A stretch of 64,000 nucleotides of DNA from Filimonas zeae (GCF_014641615.1 NZ_BMIB01000002.1:1178001-1242000); one strand, 5' to 3'; positions 25,571 to 35,154 are shown, counted from the stretch's first letter. Translations and numbers: made by a program. Notes: generated from the letters alone by a model not told the origin.

Positions 25571-27484
25571 ATGTTCGCAAAATCAGCTTTGCCTGTTGCA
25601 GCCGGATTGCTTGTATCTATGGCGGCAATAGCCCAGGAAAAAAGCAGTGAGTTAGATCCTGTAACCATTACAGCCACCATAAACCCGGTAGCCAGCTCCA
25701 AAACAGGGCGTAACCTGTTTGTTTTAAAAGGAGAAGATATTGCCAAATTGCCCGTTCACTCATTGGACGAGGTATTGCGTTATATACCCGGCTTTGAAGT
25801 ACAGGCACGCGGCCCCATGGGTGCCCAGAGCGATCTGGTACTGCGTGGCGGCACCTTTCAACAGGTATTGGTAGTAATAGATGGTTTACGGATTAACGAC
25901 CCTAATACAGGACACTTTAACAGCTACATACCTGTGGTACCTGCTGAAATAGAACGTATAGAGGTACTGAAAGGCGCTTCTTCTGCTATTTATGGTTCAG
26001 ATGCAGTGGGTGGTGTGGTACATATTATTACCAAAACATTTGCCTATACGGGCGTACCCTCTAAAAGCTTTTCCGGCGGCGTTACCGGAGGTGCTTATGG
26101 TTTACTGAATGCCAATGCCTCTGGTTATTACAGCAACGAAAAACTGGCCGTTAGCGCCGGGGCACAAACCAATAATGCAGATGGCCAGGCACAGCGCGGC
26201 ATTGATGGCTATTTTCACCTGCATACCGTGTCTGCAGCTGCCAGCTATAAGCTGAACAACCAATGGAAAATTGCTTACCGCTCCAGCTTTGACAGCCGCA
26301 AATTTGCTGCACAGAATTTTTATACCTCTTTTGCATCAGACACTGCTGCTGAAAAGGTAACTACCTGGTGGCAGCAACTGGCGCTGAGCTATCATAAAAA
26401 CAATAATCATTTTACCTGGCAAACCGGCTACAAGCATGTAAACGACCATTACGGCTACAATCCTTCTTCCATTGCCAACAACAGCAAATCAAAGCTGTTA
26501 CAGTCGCTTGCTGTGTACGAGCATAGCTTTAATAATGACCTAAGCCTGGTTACGGGCGCCCAGTTTCAGCAAAAAGGTATATCCTCTAACGACAGGGGCA
26601 ACCATACTGTTTATCAGGCAGCAGGCTTTGCCTCACTAAACGCTGCATTGAATAAACACTTTACCGTAAGCCCCGGCGTAAGGCTGGATTGGGATGAGGC
26701 CAGTGGCTACGAACTGGTGCCACAGCTGAACGCCAGTTACAAACAAGGCAGTTTTCAGGTAAGGGGTAGTGCAGGTAAAACCATACGCAATGCCGACTTT
26801 ACAGAGCGCTATAATAACTATAACAAAACACTGGTAACAAGCGGAAGAATAGGAAACCCGGACTTATCGGCTGAACGTTCTTTCAGCTATGAGGCAGGTG
26901 CCGATTACTTTGGCAAAAACTTCCGGGTATCTACCACTTTGTTTCAACGCAGACATAGCGACCTGATTGACTGGTCTACCACTGCTTATGCAGATATGCC
27001 CCGGAAAGAAAACCTGAGTGCTACCGGTACTTACGCCCTGGCCCGCAACATTTCTAAACTGATAACCAGCGGCTGGGAAACAGATGTACAGTGGATATAC
27101 ACTATGAACAACCAGCGCAGCTTTACAGCCAATGCCGGTTTTATATGGCTGAACTCAGAAACCAATGCAGGCTTTGCTTCTTTTTATACCAACTCGCACG
27201 CAAAATTTATGGTCAATGGCTCGCTACGCTACAGTACGCCATTGTTTGCCATTAGCGTAAACGGTTTGTACAAAACCCGCGAAGCACAGGCAGCTGCCAA
27301 TATTAAAGGGCAGATAACCACTGAATACTTTGTAGCCAGTGTAAAAGCCGATGTATTTGTAATTAAAAACAAACTGAGCGTATACGCAGAAGCAGATAAC
27401 GTATTTAACAGGTCTTATGCCGATTTGCTGGGCGCTCAGATGCCGGGCCGCTGGTTAATGGGCGGTATAAGGTTTACATACTAA
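25571..27484 (+). CDS. BtuB-like TonB-dependent receptor
   Basis: A 637-aa outer-membrane receptor. Signal peptide MFAKSALPVAAGLLVSMAAI, ending AIAQ. The plug spans about 35-160, with ITATINPVASSKTGRNLFVL, SLDEVLRYIPGFEV and the conserved IERIEVLKGASSAIYGSDAV, then GGVVHIITK. The 22-stranded barrel ends in RWLMGGIRFTY. The short N-terminal part without a carboxypeptidase-like domain places it in the BtuB/vitamin or siderophore receptor type rather than the SusC type. I looked for a cobalamin riboswitch in 25379-25570 and found none. It is convergent with the DUF4249 gene at 27488 (3 bp gap). Confidence 0.9.
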   Translation: MFAKSALPVAAGLLVSMAAIAQEKSSELDPVTITATINPVASSKTGRNLFVLKGEDIAKLPVHSLDEVLRYIPGFEVQARGPMGAQSDLVLRGGTFQQVLVVIDGLRINDPNTGHFNSYIPVVPAEIERIEVLKGASSAIYGSDAVGGVVHIITKTFAYTGVPSKSFSGGVTGGAYGLLNANASGYYSNEKLAVSAGAQTNNADGQAQRGIDGYFHLHTVSAAASYKLNNQWKIAYRSSFDSRKFAAQNFYTSFASDTAAEKVTTWWQQLALSYHKNNNHFTWQTGYKHVNDHYGYNPSSIANNSKSKLLQSLAVYEHSFNNDLSLVTGAQFQQKGISSNDRGNHTVYQAAGFASLNAALNKHFTVSPGVRLDWDEASGYELVPQLNASYKQGSFQVRGSAGKTIRNADFTERYNNYNKTLVTSGRIGNPDLSAERSFSYEAGADYFGKNFRVSTTLFQRRHSDLIDWSTTAYADMPRKENLSATGTYALARNISKLITSGWETDVQWIYTMNNQRSFTANAGFIWLNSETNAGFASFYTNSHAKFMVNGSLRYSTPLFAISVNGLYKTREAQAAANIKGQITTEYFVASVKADVFVIKNKLSVYAEADNVFNRSYADLLGAQMPGRWLMGGIRFTY

Positions 27485-27487
27485 CCG

Positions 27488-28297
27488 TTATTTAACCACC
27501 ACCTTTTTATACTGTGCGGTGTGTGCGCTGAAATAACCCAGCGCCCCACCCTGCAGATTGGTAACGGGATTGGCAGGCGTGGCCATGATATCTTCGCCAC
27601 TGGCACTTGCCTTTACACTGTACCAGTACTTATAAATAACAGGGTCGATACTTTGCATTTCCACCTGCACGGTATCGCCCTTTTTTATTTCGGCGGAATA
27701 GCTATCTGCAAAATTACCTTCGTACAAAAGCGGATACGTTACTGCTGTACCATTGTTAATACGATCATCTGCCACATATACAATACCGGCCTTTTTACGG
27801 TTAATGGTTTGTACAAAATTGTAGTAATTAGCTTCTCCGGCAGGATCGGCATATTGTACATTGGCCACATAGCGCCTGCTACCCGAAATGGATTCTGTAG
27901 TAATAGTAAGCCCATCCATATTCACCTTCGCCGGCATTTTACAGGAAGCGGTAAACAGGTTACCCTTTACGTTTACTGCAAGATTGTATGTTTTACCGGG
28001 CACACCTTTATATGTTTGCTGATATACCCCTTTGGATATACGCCTGAGGCTAACAGCAGCACCACCTTCTTCTGTAACAGTTACTGATGCACTATCAACC
28101 CCTATAAAAGCAGTAGCATCACTTACATTCTGGCTTAACGATACAAGTACACTACAGTAGCCATTGTTATCAATTTTACCTTCTATTACGTATACAGGAG
28201 CAGCATTTTCAAAGTCAATATCTATTGCTTTGCGGCAACTTATGGCAGCACAAAACAGGGTGGGCAGTGCCCACAATTTTTTCAGGGGGAATATCAT
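27488..28297 (-). CDS. DUF4249 lipoprotein (copy 1)
   Basis: A 269-aa lipoprotein: hydrophobic signal then a lipobox at AAISC (Cys21), with the mature part starting RKAIDIDFENAAPVYVIEG. This is the DUF4249 signature, followed by the strands ENGG-type VSLSQNVSDATAFIGVDSAS. DUF4249 proteins sit on the outer membrane next to TonB receptors of the FecA/SusC type, probably as substrate-binding partners. It follows the receptor gene after only 5 bp (28298-28302). A second DUF4249 copy lies upstream of the same receptor. Confidence 0.85.
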   Translation of the reverse strand: MIFPLKKLWALPTLFCAAISCRKAIDIDFENAAPVYVIEGKIDNNGYCSVLVSLSQNVSDATAFIGVDSASVTVTEEGGAAVSLRRISKGVYQQTYKGVPGKTYNLAVNVKGNLFTASCKMPAKVNMDGLTITTESISGSRRYVANVQYADPAGEANYYNFVQTINRKKAGIVYVADDRINNGTAVTYPLLYEGNFADSYSAEIKKGDTVQVEMQSIDPVIYKYWYSVKASASGEDIMATPANPVTNLQGGALGYFSAHTAQYKKVVVK

Positions 28298-28302
28298 AGT
28301 TA

Positions 28303-30615
28303 TTAAAATTTAAAATCGCATGATATAGATGGTACGTATTTGAATAATGAAACCTGTATAGCTTCTGTTTTACCCGGAGTTGTTTTACTCTGCCGGAAAA
28401 ACAGAGAATATGCGTTTTCGCGGCCGTAGGCATTGTATACACCAAAAGTAAGATCAGCTTTCAGCCTTTTTTTACGTATGATGTGTGCACTGGCGCTTAC
28501 ATCTAACCGGTGGTAAGCAGGCATGCGGTATCCATTGCGCTCTGTATAATAATATACCACCCGGTTATTGATAATATATTTTCCTGCAGGCAGTGTAACA
28601 GCATTTCCTGTGTAAAACACCCAGGAAGCTGAGAGCGACCAGCGTTGCCCCAATTCGTAATTAGTTACCACGGATACTTCATGGGTTCTGTCCTGCCGGG
28701 CATTATACCACTGGTTATTATTAATACCATCAATCTGGCGCTCGGTTTTAGATAAGGTATATCCTACCCAGCCGGTAAACTTACCCTTCTTCTTTTTAAC
28801 AAGTGTTTCAATACCATACGCCCTGCCTTTTCCGTATAGCAGTTTTGACTCTAATGCCTGATTGTCCAGAATATCCGCACCATTTCTATAATCAATCTGG
28901 TTTTGCATGGTTTTGTAATACACTTCGGTAGTTAGCTGCCATGTATTATTTCCCAGGTTTTTGTAGTAGCCGGCACTTACCTGATCTGCTATTTCAGGAC
29001 GGATAATATTGGTACTGGCTACCCATCTGTCAGTTGGTGAAGAAGCGGTAGCGCTGGCAATCAGATGCAGGTTTTGTACAGTTCTGGAATAAGATGCTTT
29101 AACAGAAGAACCAGGATTTAACTGGAAGCTTGCTGATAAACGAGGTTCGGCATTGATGTAAGTTTTTACCACCTCACGTGTACCATAACGCATAGTATCG
29201 GTAACGTGTCCCTGCGGATTTAACTGGTAAAAGTCGCCACGCCCGCCAAGGATACTGAATCCTGTAAGCCTTACCCCGTAGCTTATCTGCCATTTATCGC
29301 CCGGCGTCCATTCATTATTTACGTACAACGCATTTTCTACTGAATGTCTGATAGGCTGATTGGTTTTATTGATAGCACTTTTTTGCAGCGACTGAACATT
29401 GCCCGGCAAAATGCTGCGGAAGGCAGACGACCCGCCGATATATATTTTATTACGATTATCCGGCGTAAATATCCATTCTGTTTTACCACTGAGATCTTTA
29501 ATACGGGAAGCGATATTGATATTATAATTGGTTTGCGCTACACCTGCTGTATAATTAAAATTGCTGTAGCTTACGGCAGTATTAGTAACCAGCTTATTAC
29601 TGAAATGATGGTTCCAGTGAACAGAACCGAGACGATTGCCCCAGGCGATATTGAAAAGGCCTGACAGACTTAACAAATCGTGCCCGCTGTAAGCAGCAAC
29701 GCTTATTTTGTCGTTTTTACCTAACGACCACGAGAACTTAGCATTCACATCGTAAAAATTCATTTTATTGCTGTTGATAGCTGAATCTTTAGACAGCTTC
29801 AGAAACATGTCTACATAAGTACGGCGGCCTGAAATAAGAAAGGAAGACTTATCTTTTGTAATGGGGCCTTCCACACTTAACCGGGTAGAAATTAAACCAA
29901 TACCTCCATTTACTTTCCAGGACTGATTATCACCATCGCTGGTACTGATATCCAGCACAGAAGATAACCTGCCACCATACTGCGCCGGCATACTTCCTTT
30001 ATACAGCGATACTTCTTTAATAGCATCTGCGTTAAACACAGAAAAGAAACCCATAAAATGCGAAGCATTATATACAGGTGCGCCATCCAGCAATACCAGA
30101 TTCTGATCGGCGCTACCACCTCTTACATAAAATCCGCTGTTGCCATCTCCGGCAGATTTAACGCCCGGCAGTAATTGTAATGTTTTTAATATATCGCGTT
30201 CGCCCAGCATAGCAGGAAGGTTACGGGTATCTTTGAGCAGAAATTTTTCGTAACCTGTTACGGGCTGCATTAAATGACTTCCCCTGGTTGATTTAACAGT
30301 AACCCGGCCCAGCTCGTTAGGCACTTCAGAAAGCCCTACGTTAAGGCGTGTATCTTTATCTATTTCTACCTCCAGGGTTTGTAAACCATAGCCTGTTCCA
30401 TCCACTGCTATTGTATGTTTACCTTGTGTAAGCGGCAGCGCATAGTAACCATTTTTATCGGCAGTAGCCGCTGCACCCTGCTCCATAGCTTTTACAGAAG
30501 CATAAGGTAGTGTTTCACCTTTTTCGGAGGTAATAAGACCAGTAAGCAGGTATTGCTTTTGAGCAGCGGCCTGTAACGTAACCATTACTATTACAGCCAG
30601 TAAACAACATTTCAT
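28303..30615 (-). CDS. TonB-dependent receptor with carboxypeptidase-like domain
   Basis: A 770-aa outer-membrane receptor. Signal peptide MKCCLLAVIVMVTLQAAAQ. Residues 22-105 form a carboxypeptidase-D regulatory-like domain (YLLTGLITSEKGETLPYASV, DKNGYYALPLTQGKHTIAV). The plug is about 125-235 (GGSADQNLVLLDGAPVYNAS, LSSVLDISTSDGDN), then a barrel ending in VSLFKYVPSISCDFKF. The ring of paired DUF4249 genes suggests an iron- or solute-uptake receptor with surface lipoproteins. The adjacent DUF4249 gene follows 5 bp after its stop, and the second DUF4249 gene ends 145 bp upstream of its start. Confidence 0.9.
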   Translation of the reverse strand: MKCCLLAVIVMVTLQAAAQKQYLLTGLITSEKGETLPYASVKAMEQGAAATADKNGYYALPLTQGKHTIAVDGTGYGLQTLEVEIDKDTRLNVGLSEVPNELGRVTVKSTRGSHLMQPVTGYEKFLLKDTRNLPAMLGERDILKTLQLLPGVKSAGDGNSGFYVRGGSADQNLVLLDGAPVYNASHFMGFFSVFNADAIKEVSLYKGSMPAQYGGRLSSVLDISTSDGDNQSWKVNGGIGLISTRLSVEGPITKDKSSFLISGRRTYVDMFLKLSKDSAINSNKMNFYDVNAKFSWSLGKNDKISVAAYSGHDLLSLSGLFNIAWGNRLGSVHWNHHFSNKLVTNTAVSYSNFNYTAGVAQTNYNINIASRIKDLSGKTEWIFTPDNRNKIYIGGSSAFRSILPGNVQSLQKSAINKTNQPIRHSVENALYVNNEWTPGDKWQISYGVRLTGFSILGGRGDFYQLNPQGHVTDTMRYGTREVVKTYINAEPRLSASFQLNPGSSVKASYSRTVQNLHLIASATASSPTDRWVASTNIIRPEIADQVSAGYYKNLGNNTWQLTTEVYYKTMQNQIDYRNGADILDNQALESKLLYGKGRAYGIETLVKKKKGKFTGWVGYTLSKTERQIDGINNNQWYNARQDRTHEVSVVTNYELGQRWSLSASWVFYTGNAVTLPAGKYIINNRVVYYYTERNGYRMPAYHRLDVSASAHIIRKKRLKADLTFGVYNAYGRENAYSLFFRQSKTTPGKTEAIQVSLFKYVPSISCDFKF

Positions 30616-30760
30616 AGACGGAAGATTATTACCAAAGAATCTGTTGCAAACCTAGACTGAATTATAGGGAAGCCTCTTAAATACAGATTTAAAAAAACTC
30701 CATATACAGCGAAACAGCTTAAAATTTAATAAAGCGCAATGAGAAGATTATCCATCCTTT

Positions 30761-31576
30761 TTAAGGCAGGAGTATTACGCGGATAGAACGGCTGGTAAAT
30801 GCACTGAAATAGCCCAGTGCGCCGCCGCTTATATTAGATACAGGATTGGCAGGAGTAACAGCAGCAAACAACTGAGTGCCTGATACTGTGCTTAAGCTGT
30901 ACCAATACCTGTACATACCCGCATCAATACACTGCAGTTCTATCCGGACTGTATCTCCTCTGTCAATGTTTCTTTTTTCATTGTTATCGCTGTTCAGATA
31001 AAACAATGGGTACGCCACTGCTTTACCATCATTCAGTTTATCGTTGTTAACAAACACAGTACGCTCTTTGCGTTCGTTGACATATTGAATGAAGCGATAG
31101 TAGTTACCTGCGCCAACCGGATCTTTATACCATACGTTCGCAATCAGATGATCTGATCCCGAAACAGCCTCAGCGGTGAAATAAACAGAATCGGGCTTAA
31201 CAACTACAGCAGGCATAACTGAAGTAGCTGTAAACTCCTGTTTATTAATTTTCACCCTTAAGTGGTAAGTATGCCCAGGCCTTCCTTTCATAGTGGAAGA
31301 CTGGTACTCTCCTGGTTGTTTCTCAGATAAGATAACCGGTGCGCTATTATTATCACTGATGCTAACCGAAGCATTGCGTATAACCGCAAAACTGTCAGCA
31401 CCGGCAACAGGGGCAGTTGCAGAGAGTAAAACCCGGCATATACCATTGTTGTTAATAGTAGCCTCAATTACATACCTGGGCGCTACTTCATTCAAAGCAA
31501 CATCCACCACTCTCTCACAGGATAAAAGACTTACATATACACATATGGCATACAAGCAGAACGTCAGGAATTTCAT
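30761..31576 (-). CDS. DUF4249 lipoprotein (copy 2)
   Basis: A 271-aa paralogue of the protein at 27488. Signal ends in a lipobox with LLSC, then ERVVDVALNEVAPRYVIEA, followed by the same beta-strand layout and a matching C-terminal SNISGGALGYFSAFTSR. It lies 145 bp upstream of the receptor gene and has its own -7 candidate at 31618-31625, so it may be transcribed first in a three-gene set (DUF4249, receptor, DUF4249). Confidence 0.85.
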   Translation of the reverse strand: MKFLTFCLYAICVYVSLLSCERVVDVALNEVAPRYVIEATINNNGICRVLLSATAPVAGADSFAVIRNASVSISDNNSAPVILSEKQPGEYQSSTMKGRPGHTYHLRVKINKQEFTATSVMPAVVVKPDSVYFTAEAVSGSDHLIANVWYKDPVGAGNYYRFIQYVNERKERTVFVNNDKLNDGKAVAYPLFYLNSDNNEKRNIDRGDTVRIELQCIDAGMYRYWYSLSTVSGTQLFAAVTPANPVSNISGGALGYFSAFTSRSIRVILLP

Positions 31577-31617
31577 GCACTACGGCATTAAAGAGGATAT
31601 CGGAAATGAATTACAAA

Positions 31618-31625
31618 CAAACTTA
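31618..31625 (-). promoter_or_regulatory. candidate -7 element for the DUF4249 copy 2 gene
   Basis: Reads TAAGTTTG on the minus strand, a full match to TAnnTTTG, 42 bp upstream of the ATG at 31576. No -33 TTG is seen at the right distance. Confidence 0.4.
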
Positions 31626-31706
31626 GCAAGCGCTGACCTAAGTTAAGCTTAAATATTCATTTAAAAAATAATGCCGTTATTTTCTATTAATCAGGTTTAA
31701 AGGTAG

Positions 31707-31724
31707 TGTGTAAACGTTTACACA
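31707..31724. promoter_or_regulatory. perfect 18-bp palindrome, LacI/GalR-type operator
   Basis: TGTGTAAACGTTTACACA is its own reverse complement, with a central CG as in LacI/GalR-family operators. It lies just upstream of the -33 element of the H1-like gene (31737-31769) and about 131 bp upstream of the divergent DUF4249 start. No LacI-type gene is present in the window. Confidence 0.75.
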
Positions 31725-31736
31725 TTACCCCCTTGG

Positions 31737-31769
31737 TTGCGGGTACACCCGCCTGTGGCAGCATATTTG
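31737..31769 (+). promoter_or_regulatory. promoter candidate of the H1-like gene
   Basis: TTG at 31737-31739, a 22-bp spacer, then CATATTTG (31762-31769), seven of eight bases of the TAnnTTTG consensus. The start of transcription would be about 45 bp before the ATG. Confidence 0.5.
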
Positions 31770-31821
31770 CGCCATTATAAACTGATCACTAACCTATTCA
31801 TTAATCTGAAACACTACAATT

Positions 31822-32121
31822 ATGGCAAAGTATTCTGAAAAAAGCCAGAACAAGGTAGCTACCGCCATGCGTGAGATGAAGCAGGGCAAATTAAAAAGTG
31901 GCCGCAGTGGTAAAAAAGTAACCAACCCCAAACAGGCTGTAGCCATTGGATTATCAGAAGCGCGGGAGGAAGGTGCGCGGGTTCCGGCTAAAGCCGCTGC
32001 AAAAAAAACTGCCCGAAAGAAAGTAGCGAAGAAAAAGACGGCAAAGAAAACCGCACGGAAAGCTGTTGCAAAAAAGACGGCACGTAAAAAAACTGCCCGT
32101 AAAAAAGCCGCAGCGAAATAA
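31822..32121 (+). CDS. DUF6496 / histone-H1-like basic protein
   Basis: A 99-aa highly basic protein. Residues 1-52 match the DUF6496 start (YSEKSQNKVATAMREMKQGK, then VTNPKQAVAIGLSEAREEGA). Residues 55-99 are pure Lys/Ala/Arg/Thr repeats of the AKKTARKK type, like bacterial histone-H1-like tails (Hc1, AlgP). The tail should bind DNA or RNA non-specifically. A perfect LacI-type palindrome sits upstream and a terminator at 32189-32218 follows, so it is its own transcription unit. Confidence 0.85.
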   Translation: MAKYSEKSQNKVATAMREMKQGKLKSGRSGKKVTNPKQAVAIGLSEAREEGARVPAKAAAKKTARKKVAKKKTAKKTARKAVAKKTARKKTARKKAAAK

Positions 32122-32188
32122 AAGGGCTTTAAACCATGATTTACAGATAGCTTTTATTTGCGCTATCAACAAGATGAATGTGGCAACA

Positions 32189-32218
32189 AACAGCCTGCTT
32201 TACTAAAGGCAGGCTGTT
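32189..32218 (+). terminator. rho-independent terminator after the H1-like gene
   Basis: Ten-bp arms (32189-32198 and 32209-32218, AACAGCCTGC/GCAGGCTGTT) with a 10-nt loop, followed by a T run on the plus strand. Confidence 0.75.
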
Positions 32219-32243
32219 TTGTTAACATGACACTACAGGATAG

Positions 32244-32251
32244 TATTTTTG
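32244..32251 (+). promoter_or_regulatory. candidate -7 element for the GH106-like gene
   Basis: Reads TATTTTTG, a full match to TAnnTTTG, 51 bp upstream of the ATG at 32303. No confident -33. Confidence 0.35.
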
Positions 32252-32302
32252 CAGGGGGCAACTACATTAGCCTTTTACATTTTTGCACCTTAAATATATC
32301 GG

Positions 32303-35119
32303 ATGCTTGTTACCTTGAAACAATCGTGTACCGGGCTGTTAACAGCTACATTGTTAATTTACTCTTCCGTTTATGCGCAGTCTTCAAAAGCCGTAACCCA
32401 AACACCCTGGCCAGCAGTAGTTAAAGAAAATAAGCCGTGGACCAGGTGGTGGTGGATGGGAAGTGCTGTAGATAAATCCAATATCAGCCGCCTGCTGAAA
32501 AACTATGCAGCAGCAGGTATTGGCGGGGTTGAAATTGTGCCTATTTATGGTGCTAAAGGCTATGAAAGCCAATACCTGAACTATCTGAGCCCACAATGGT
32601 TTGCCATGGTAGACTACAGCGTTACTGAAGCAGCTAAAAACAATATGGGTACAGATATAGCTGTAGGCACAGGATGGCCCATAGGAGGCCCGCAGGCTGG
32701 CATAGCAGATGCTGCCACCTGTTTGTTAATACAGAAGTATACGCTGAAAGCCGGAGAAAGCCTTACAAAACCGGTTAAGATGGATAACCCAAAACAGACC
32801 AACCTGCCTGGAGTAACCCTTCAGGCGCTGATGGCTTATGATGATAACGGGAATACCCTGGATGTTACCACCAGACTAAACGCAGATGGTACACTAAACT
32901 GGAAGCCGGAAACCGGAAACTGGGAGCTATATGCAGCTTTTGCAGGTAAAACGCTGCAGCAGGTAAAACGTGCCGCACCCGGTGGTGAAGGATATACACT
33001 TGACCACTTTTCAAAAACAGCCCTTCACAACTATCTTAAAAAAACGGATAGCGCCTACGGCAACACCTCGCATGGAATACGCAGTTTTTACAACGATAGC
33101 TACGAGGTATATGGTGCCAACTGGACAGCTGACTTTTTTACCGAATTCCGGAAAAGACGTGGGTACGACCTGAAGCCTTATTTGCGTGAACTGACCGGCC
33201 CCTCTGTTACAGACAAAGTGGCCCGTATTAAATGCGATTACCGCGAAACCATGGCGGATCTGATGCTGGAAAACTTTACACATACTTTCAGCAACTGGGC
33301 GCATGGCAAAAAATCGCTTTCGTTAAACCAGGCACATGGTTCGCCGGGTAACCTGCTGGATTTGTATGCAGGCGTGGATATTGCTGAAGCAGAAACCTTT
33401 GGCAGCAGTAATTTCCGTATTCCTGGCCTGAGGCGCGACAGCGCGGATGTACGCAATGTAGACCCCGACCCTAACATGTTGAAATTTGCCTCTTCTGCTG
33501 CGCATGTAATGGGGCACCCGCTTATTTCGTCCGAAACCTTTACCTGGCTGACTGAACATTTTAAAACCAGCTGGTCGCAGTGCAAACCAGAAGTTGAACA
33601 GGTTTTTCTGAGCGGTATTAACCATGTATTTTTTCATGGTACCACCTACTCTCCTTCCAGCGCCCCTTGGCCCGGATGGTTGTTTTATGCTTCGGTAAAC
33701 TTTGTTCCTTCCAACAGCCTTTGGCCGCATGTAAACGGACTGAACGATTATATTACGCGCTGCCAGAGTGTATTACAAGCAGGTAAACCCGATAACGACA
33801 TTTCTATATACTGGCCGGTATTTGACGCCTGGCAAAACCCGAAAGGGCTGGATATGCCTTTAAAAGTGCATGATATAGATGAATGGCTGCATCCCACCCC
33901 TTTTTATGCATTGGTAACCGGATTGCAAAAACGCGGATATTCTCTTGATTTTATCAGTGACCGCATGTTGCAACAGGCACAGGGCAAAAACAACCGTTTA
34001 TCAGTAACTGACAGCGGATCAATATATAAAGTATTACTGGTACCCAGGGCCACTTATATGCCAACTACTACGTTTGAGCAATTGCTGCGTTTAGCCAGCG
34101 AGGGCGTAACAGTTGTGTTTGAGCAATTGCCCGAAGACGTGCCTGGTTTGCATAACACTGACGAACAAAGAGCAGTGCTGAAACAGTTAAAAACGAAACT
34201 GCAGTTTACCACGCTTACCTCAGGTATACAGGAGTATAAAACCGGCAAAGGACGTATTCTGTTACATAAAAATGTGGAAGAAGCCTTAAGCAGTGCGCAG
34301 GTGTACAGAGAAAAGATTGCAGACAGCGGTTTACAGTTTATCCGCCGGGCAGACAATAATGGGAAATACTATTACATAGTAAACCATACCAGCAGTGCTA
34401 TTGACCAATACCTGCCGTTTGAAAATATACAAGGCAGCCATGTATTAATTATGGACCCGCAAACCGGTAAATACGGCAGAGTGCTTACCAATAACAACGG
34501 TTCAGCTGTGCGTGTACAGATAAAATCCGGTGAAGCCATTATTATAAGAACCAGCAAAAAAGCCTTTACCGGAATGGGGGTATGGAGCTATGTAAACGCA
34601 CAGGAAAAACCAGTTATACTGAATAACGAATGGCAGCTGCGTTTTACAGAAGGCGGGCCGGTGCTGCCTGCTGCTAAAACAATGGCTTCTCCTGTACAAT
34701 GGTCTTCTTTTAGCGATACCACAACACAGAATTTTTCCGGTACAGCGGCTTATTCCACCAGCTTTACCCTACCTAAAGGCAAACTGGCAGATGACTATAT
34801 ACTGGCCCCCGGAAAAATAAACGAAAGCGCCAAAGTTTGGGTAAACGGAAAATATGCCGGCCAGTTATGGAGCATACCTTATGAGCTGAGAATTGGGAAA
34901 TGGTTACAGCCTGGAAAAAATACTATACGGCTGGAAGTGGCCAATCTGATGGCCAACCGTATCAGATATATGGATCGCAATGGTATTACCTGGCGCAACT
35001 ATCATGAAATAAACTTTGTGAATATCAACTATAAAAACTTTGATGCTTCCGGCTGGCAGGTACAGCCATCGGGCATGGAAGGCCCGGTGCAACTGATACC
35101 GGTAAGTGTTCAACATTAA
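32303..35119 (+). CDS. GH106-type alpha-L-rhamnosidase-like glycoside hydrolase
   Basis: A 938-aa exported enzyme of the GH106 family (BT0986-like). Signal peptide near residues 5-25 (hydrophobic, ending VYAQ). The N-terminal catalytic region shows KPWTRWWWMGSAVDKSNISR, GIGGVEIVPIYGAKGYES, then WPIGGPQAG and ETFTWLTEHFKTSWSQ. The C-terminal part (about 800-938) is a beta-sandwich, with DYILAPGKINESAKVWVNGK and WLQPGKNTIRLEVANLMAN. GH106 enzymes cleave alpha-L-rhamnosyl links of pectin side chains (RG-II) and similar glycans. There is no SusC/SusD pair beside it, so it is not in a classic polysaccharide locus. Confidence 0.85.
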   Translation: MLVTLKQSCTGLLTATLLIYSSVYAQSSKAVTQTPWPAVVKENKPWTRWWWMGSAVDKSNISRLLKNYAAAGIGGVEIVPIYGAKGYESQYLNYLSPQWFAMVDYSVTEAAKNNMGTDIAVGTGWPIGGPQAGIADAATCLLIQKYTLKAGESLTKPVKMDNPKQTNLPGVTLQALMAYDDNGNTLDVTTRLNADGTLNWKPETGNWELYAAFAGKTLQQVKRAAPGGEGYTLDHFSKTALHNYLKKTDSAYGNTSHGIRSFYNDSYEVYGANWTADFFTEFRKRRGYDLKPYLRELTGPSVTDKVARIKCDYRETMADLMLENFTHTFSNWAHGKKSLSLNQAHGSPGNLLDLYAGVDIAEAETFGSSNFRIPGLRRDSADVRNVDPDPNMLKFASSAAHVMGHPLISSETFTWLTEHFKTSWSQCKPEVEQVFLSGINHVFFHGTTYSPSSAPWPGWLFYASVNFVPSNSLWPHVNGLNDYITRCQSVLQAGKPDNDISIYWPVFDAWQNPKGLDMPLKVHDIDEWLHPTPFYALVTGLQKRGYSLDFISDRMLQQAQGKNNRLSVTDSGSIYKVLLVPRATYMPTTTFEQLLRLASEGVTVVFEQLPEDVPGLHNTDEQRAVLKQLKTKLQFTTLTSGIQEYKTGKGRILLHKNVEEALSSAQVYREKIADSGLQFIRRADNNGKYYYIVNHTSSAIDQYLPFENIQGSHVLIMDPQTGKYGRVLTNNNGSAVRVQIKSGEAIIIRTSKKAFTGMGVWSYVNAQEKPVILNNEWQLRFTEGGPVLPAAKTMASPVQWSSFSDTTTQNFSGTAAYSTSFTLPKGKLADDYILAPGKINESAKVWVNGKYAGQLWSIPYELRIGKWLQPGKNTIRLEVANLMANRIRYMDRNGITWRNYHEINFVNINYKNFDASGWQVQPSGMEGPVQLIPVSVQH

Positions 35120-35124
35120 AACAT

Positions 35125-35154
35125 AAAAAGAGCGGCAATTGCGCCGCTCTTTTT
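35125..35154. terminator. bidirectional terminator between GH106 and SnoaL genes
   Basis: Perfect 12-bp stem (35125-35136 and 35143-35154, AAAAAGAGCGGC/GCCGCTCTTTTT) with a 6-nt loop. A and T runs at the two stem ends give a U tail in both directions. It overlaps the stop codon of the minus-strand gene at 35153. Confidence 0.85.
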
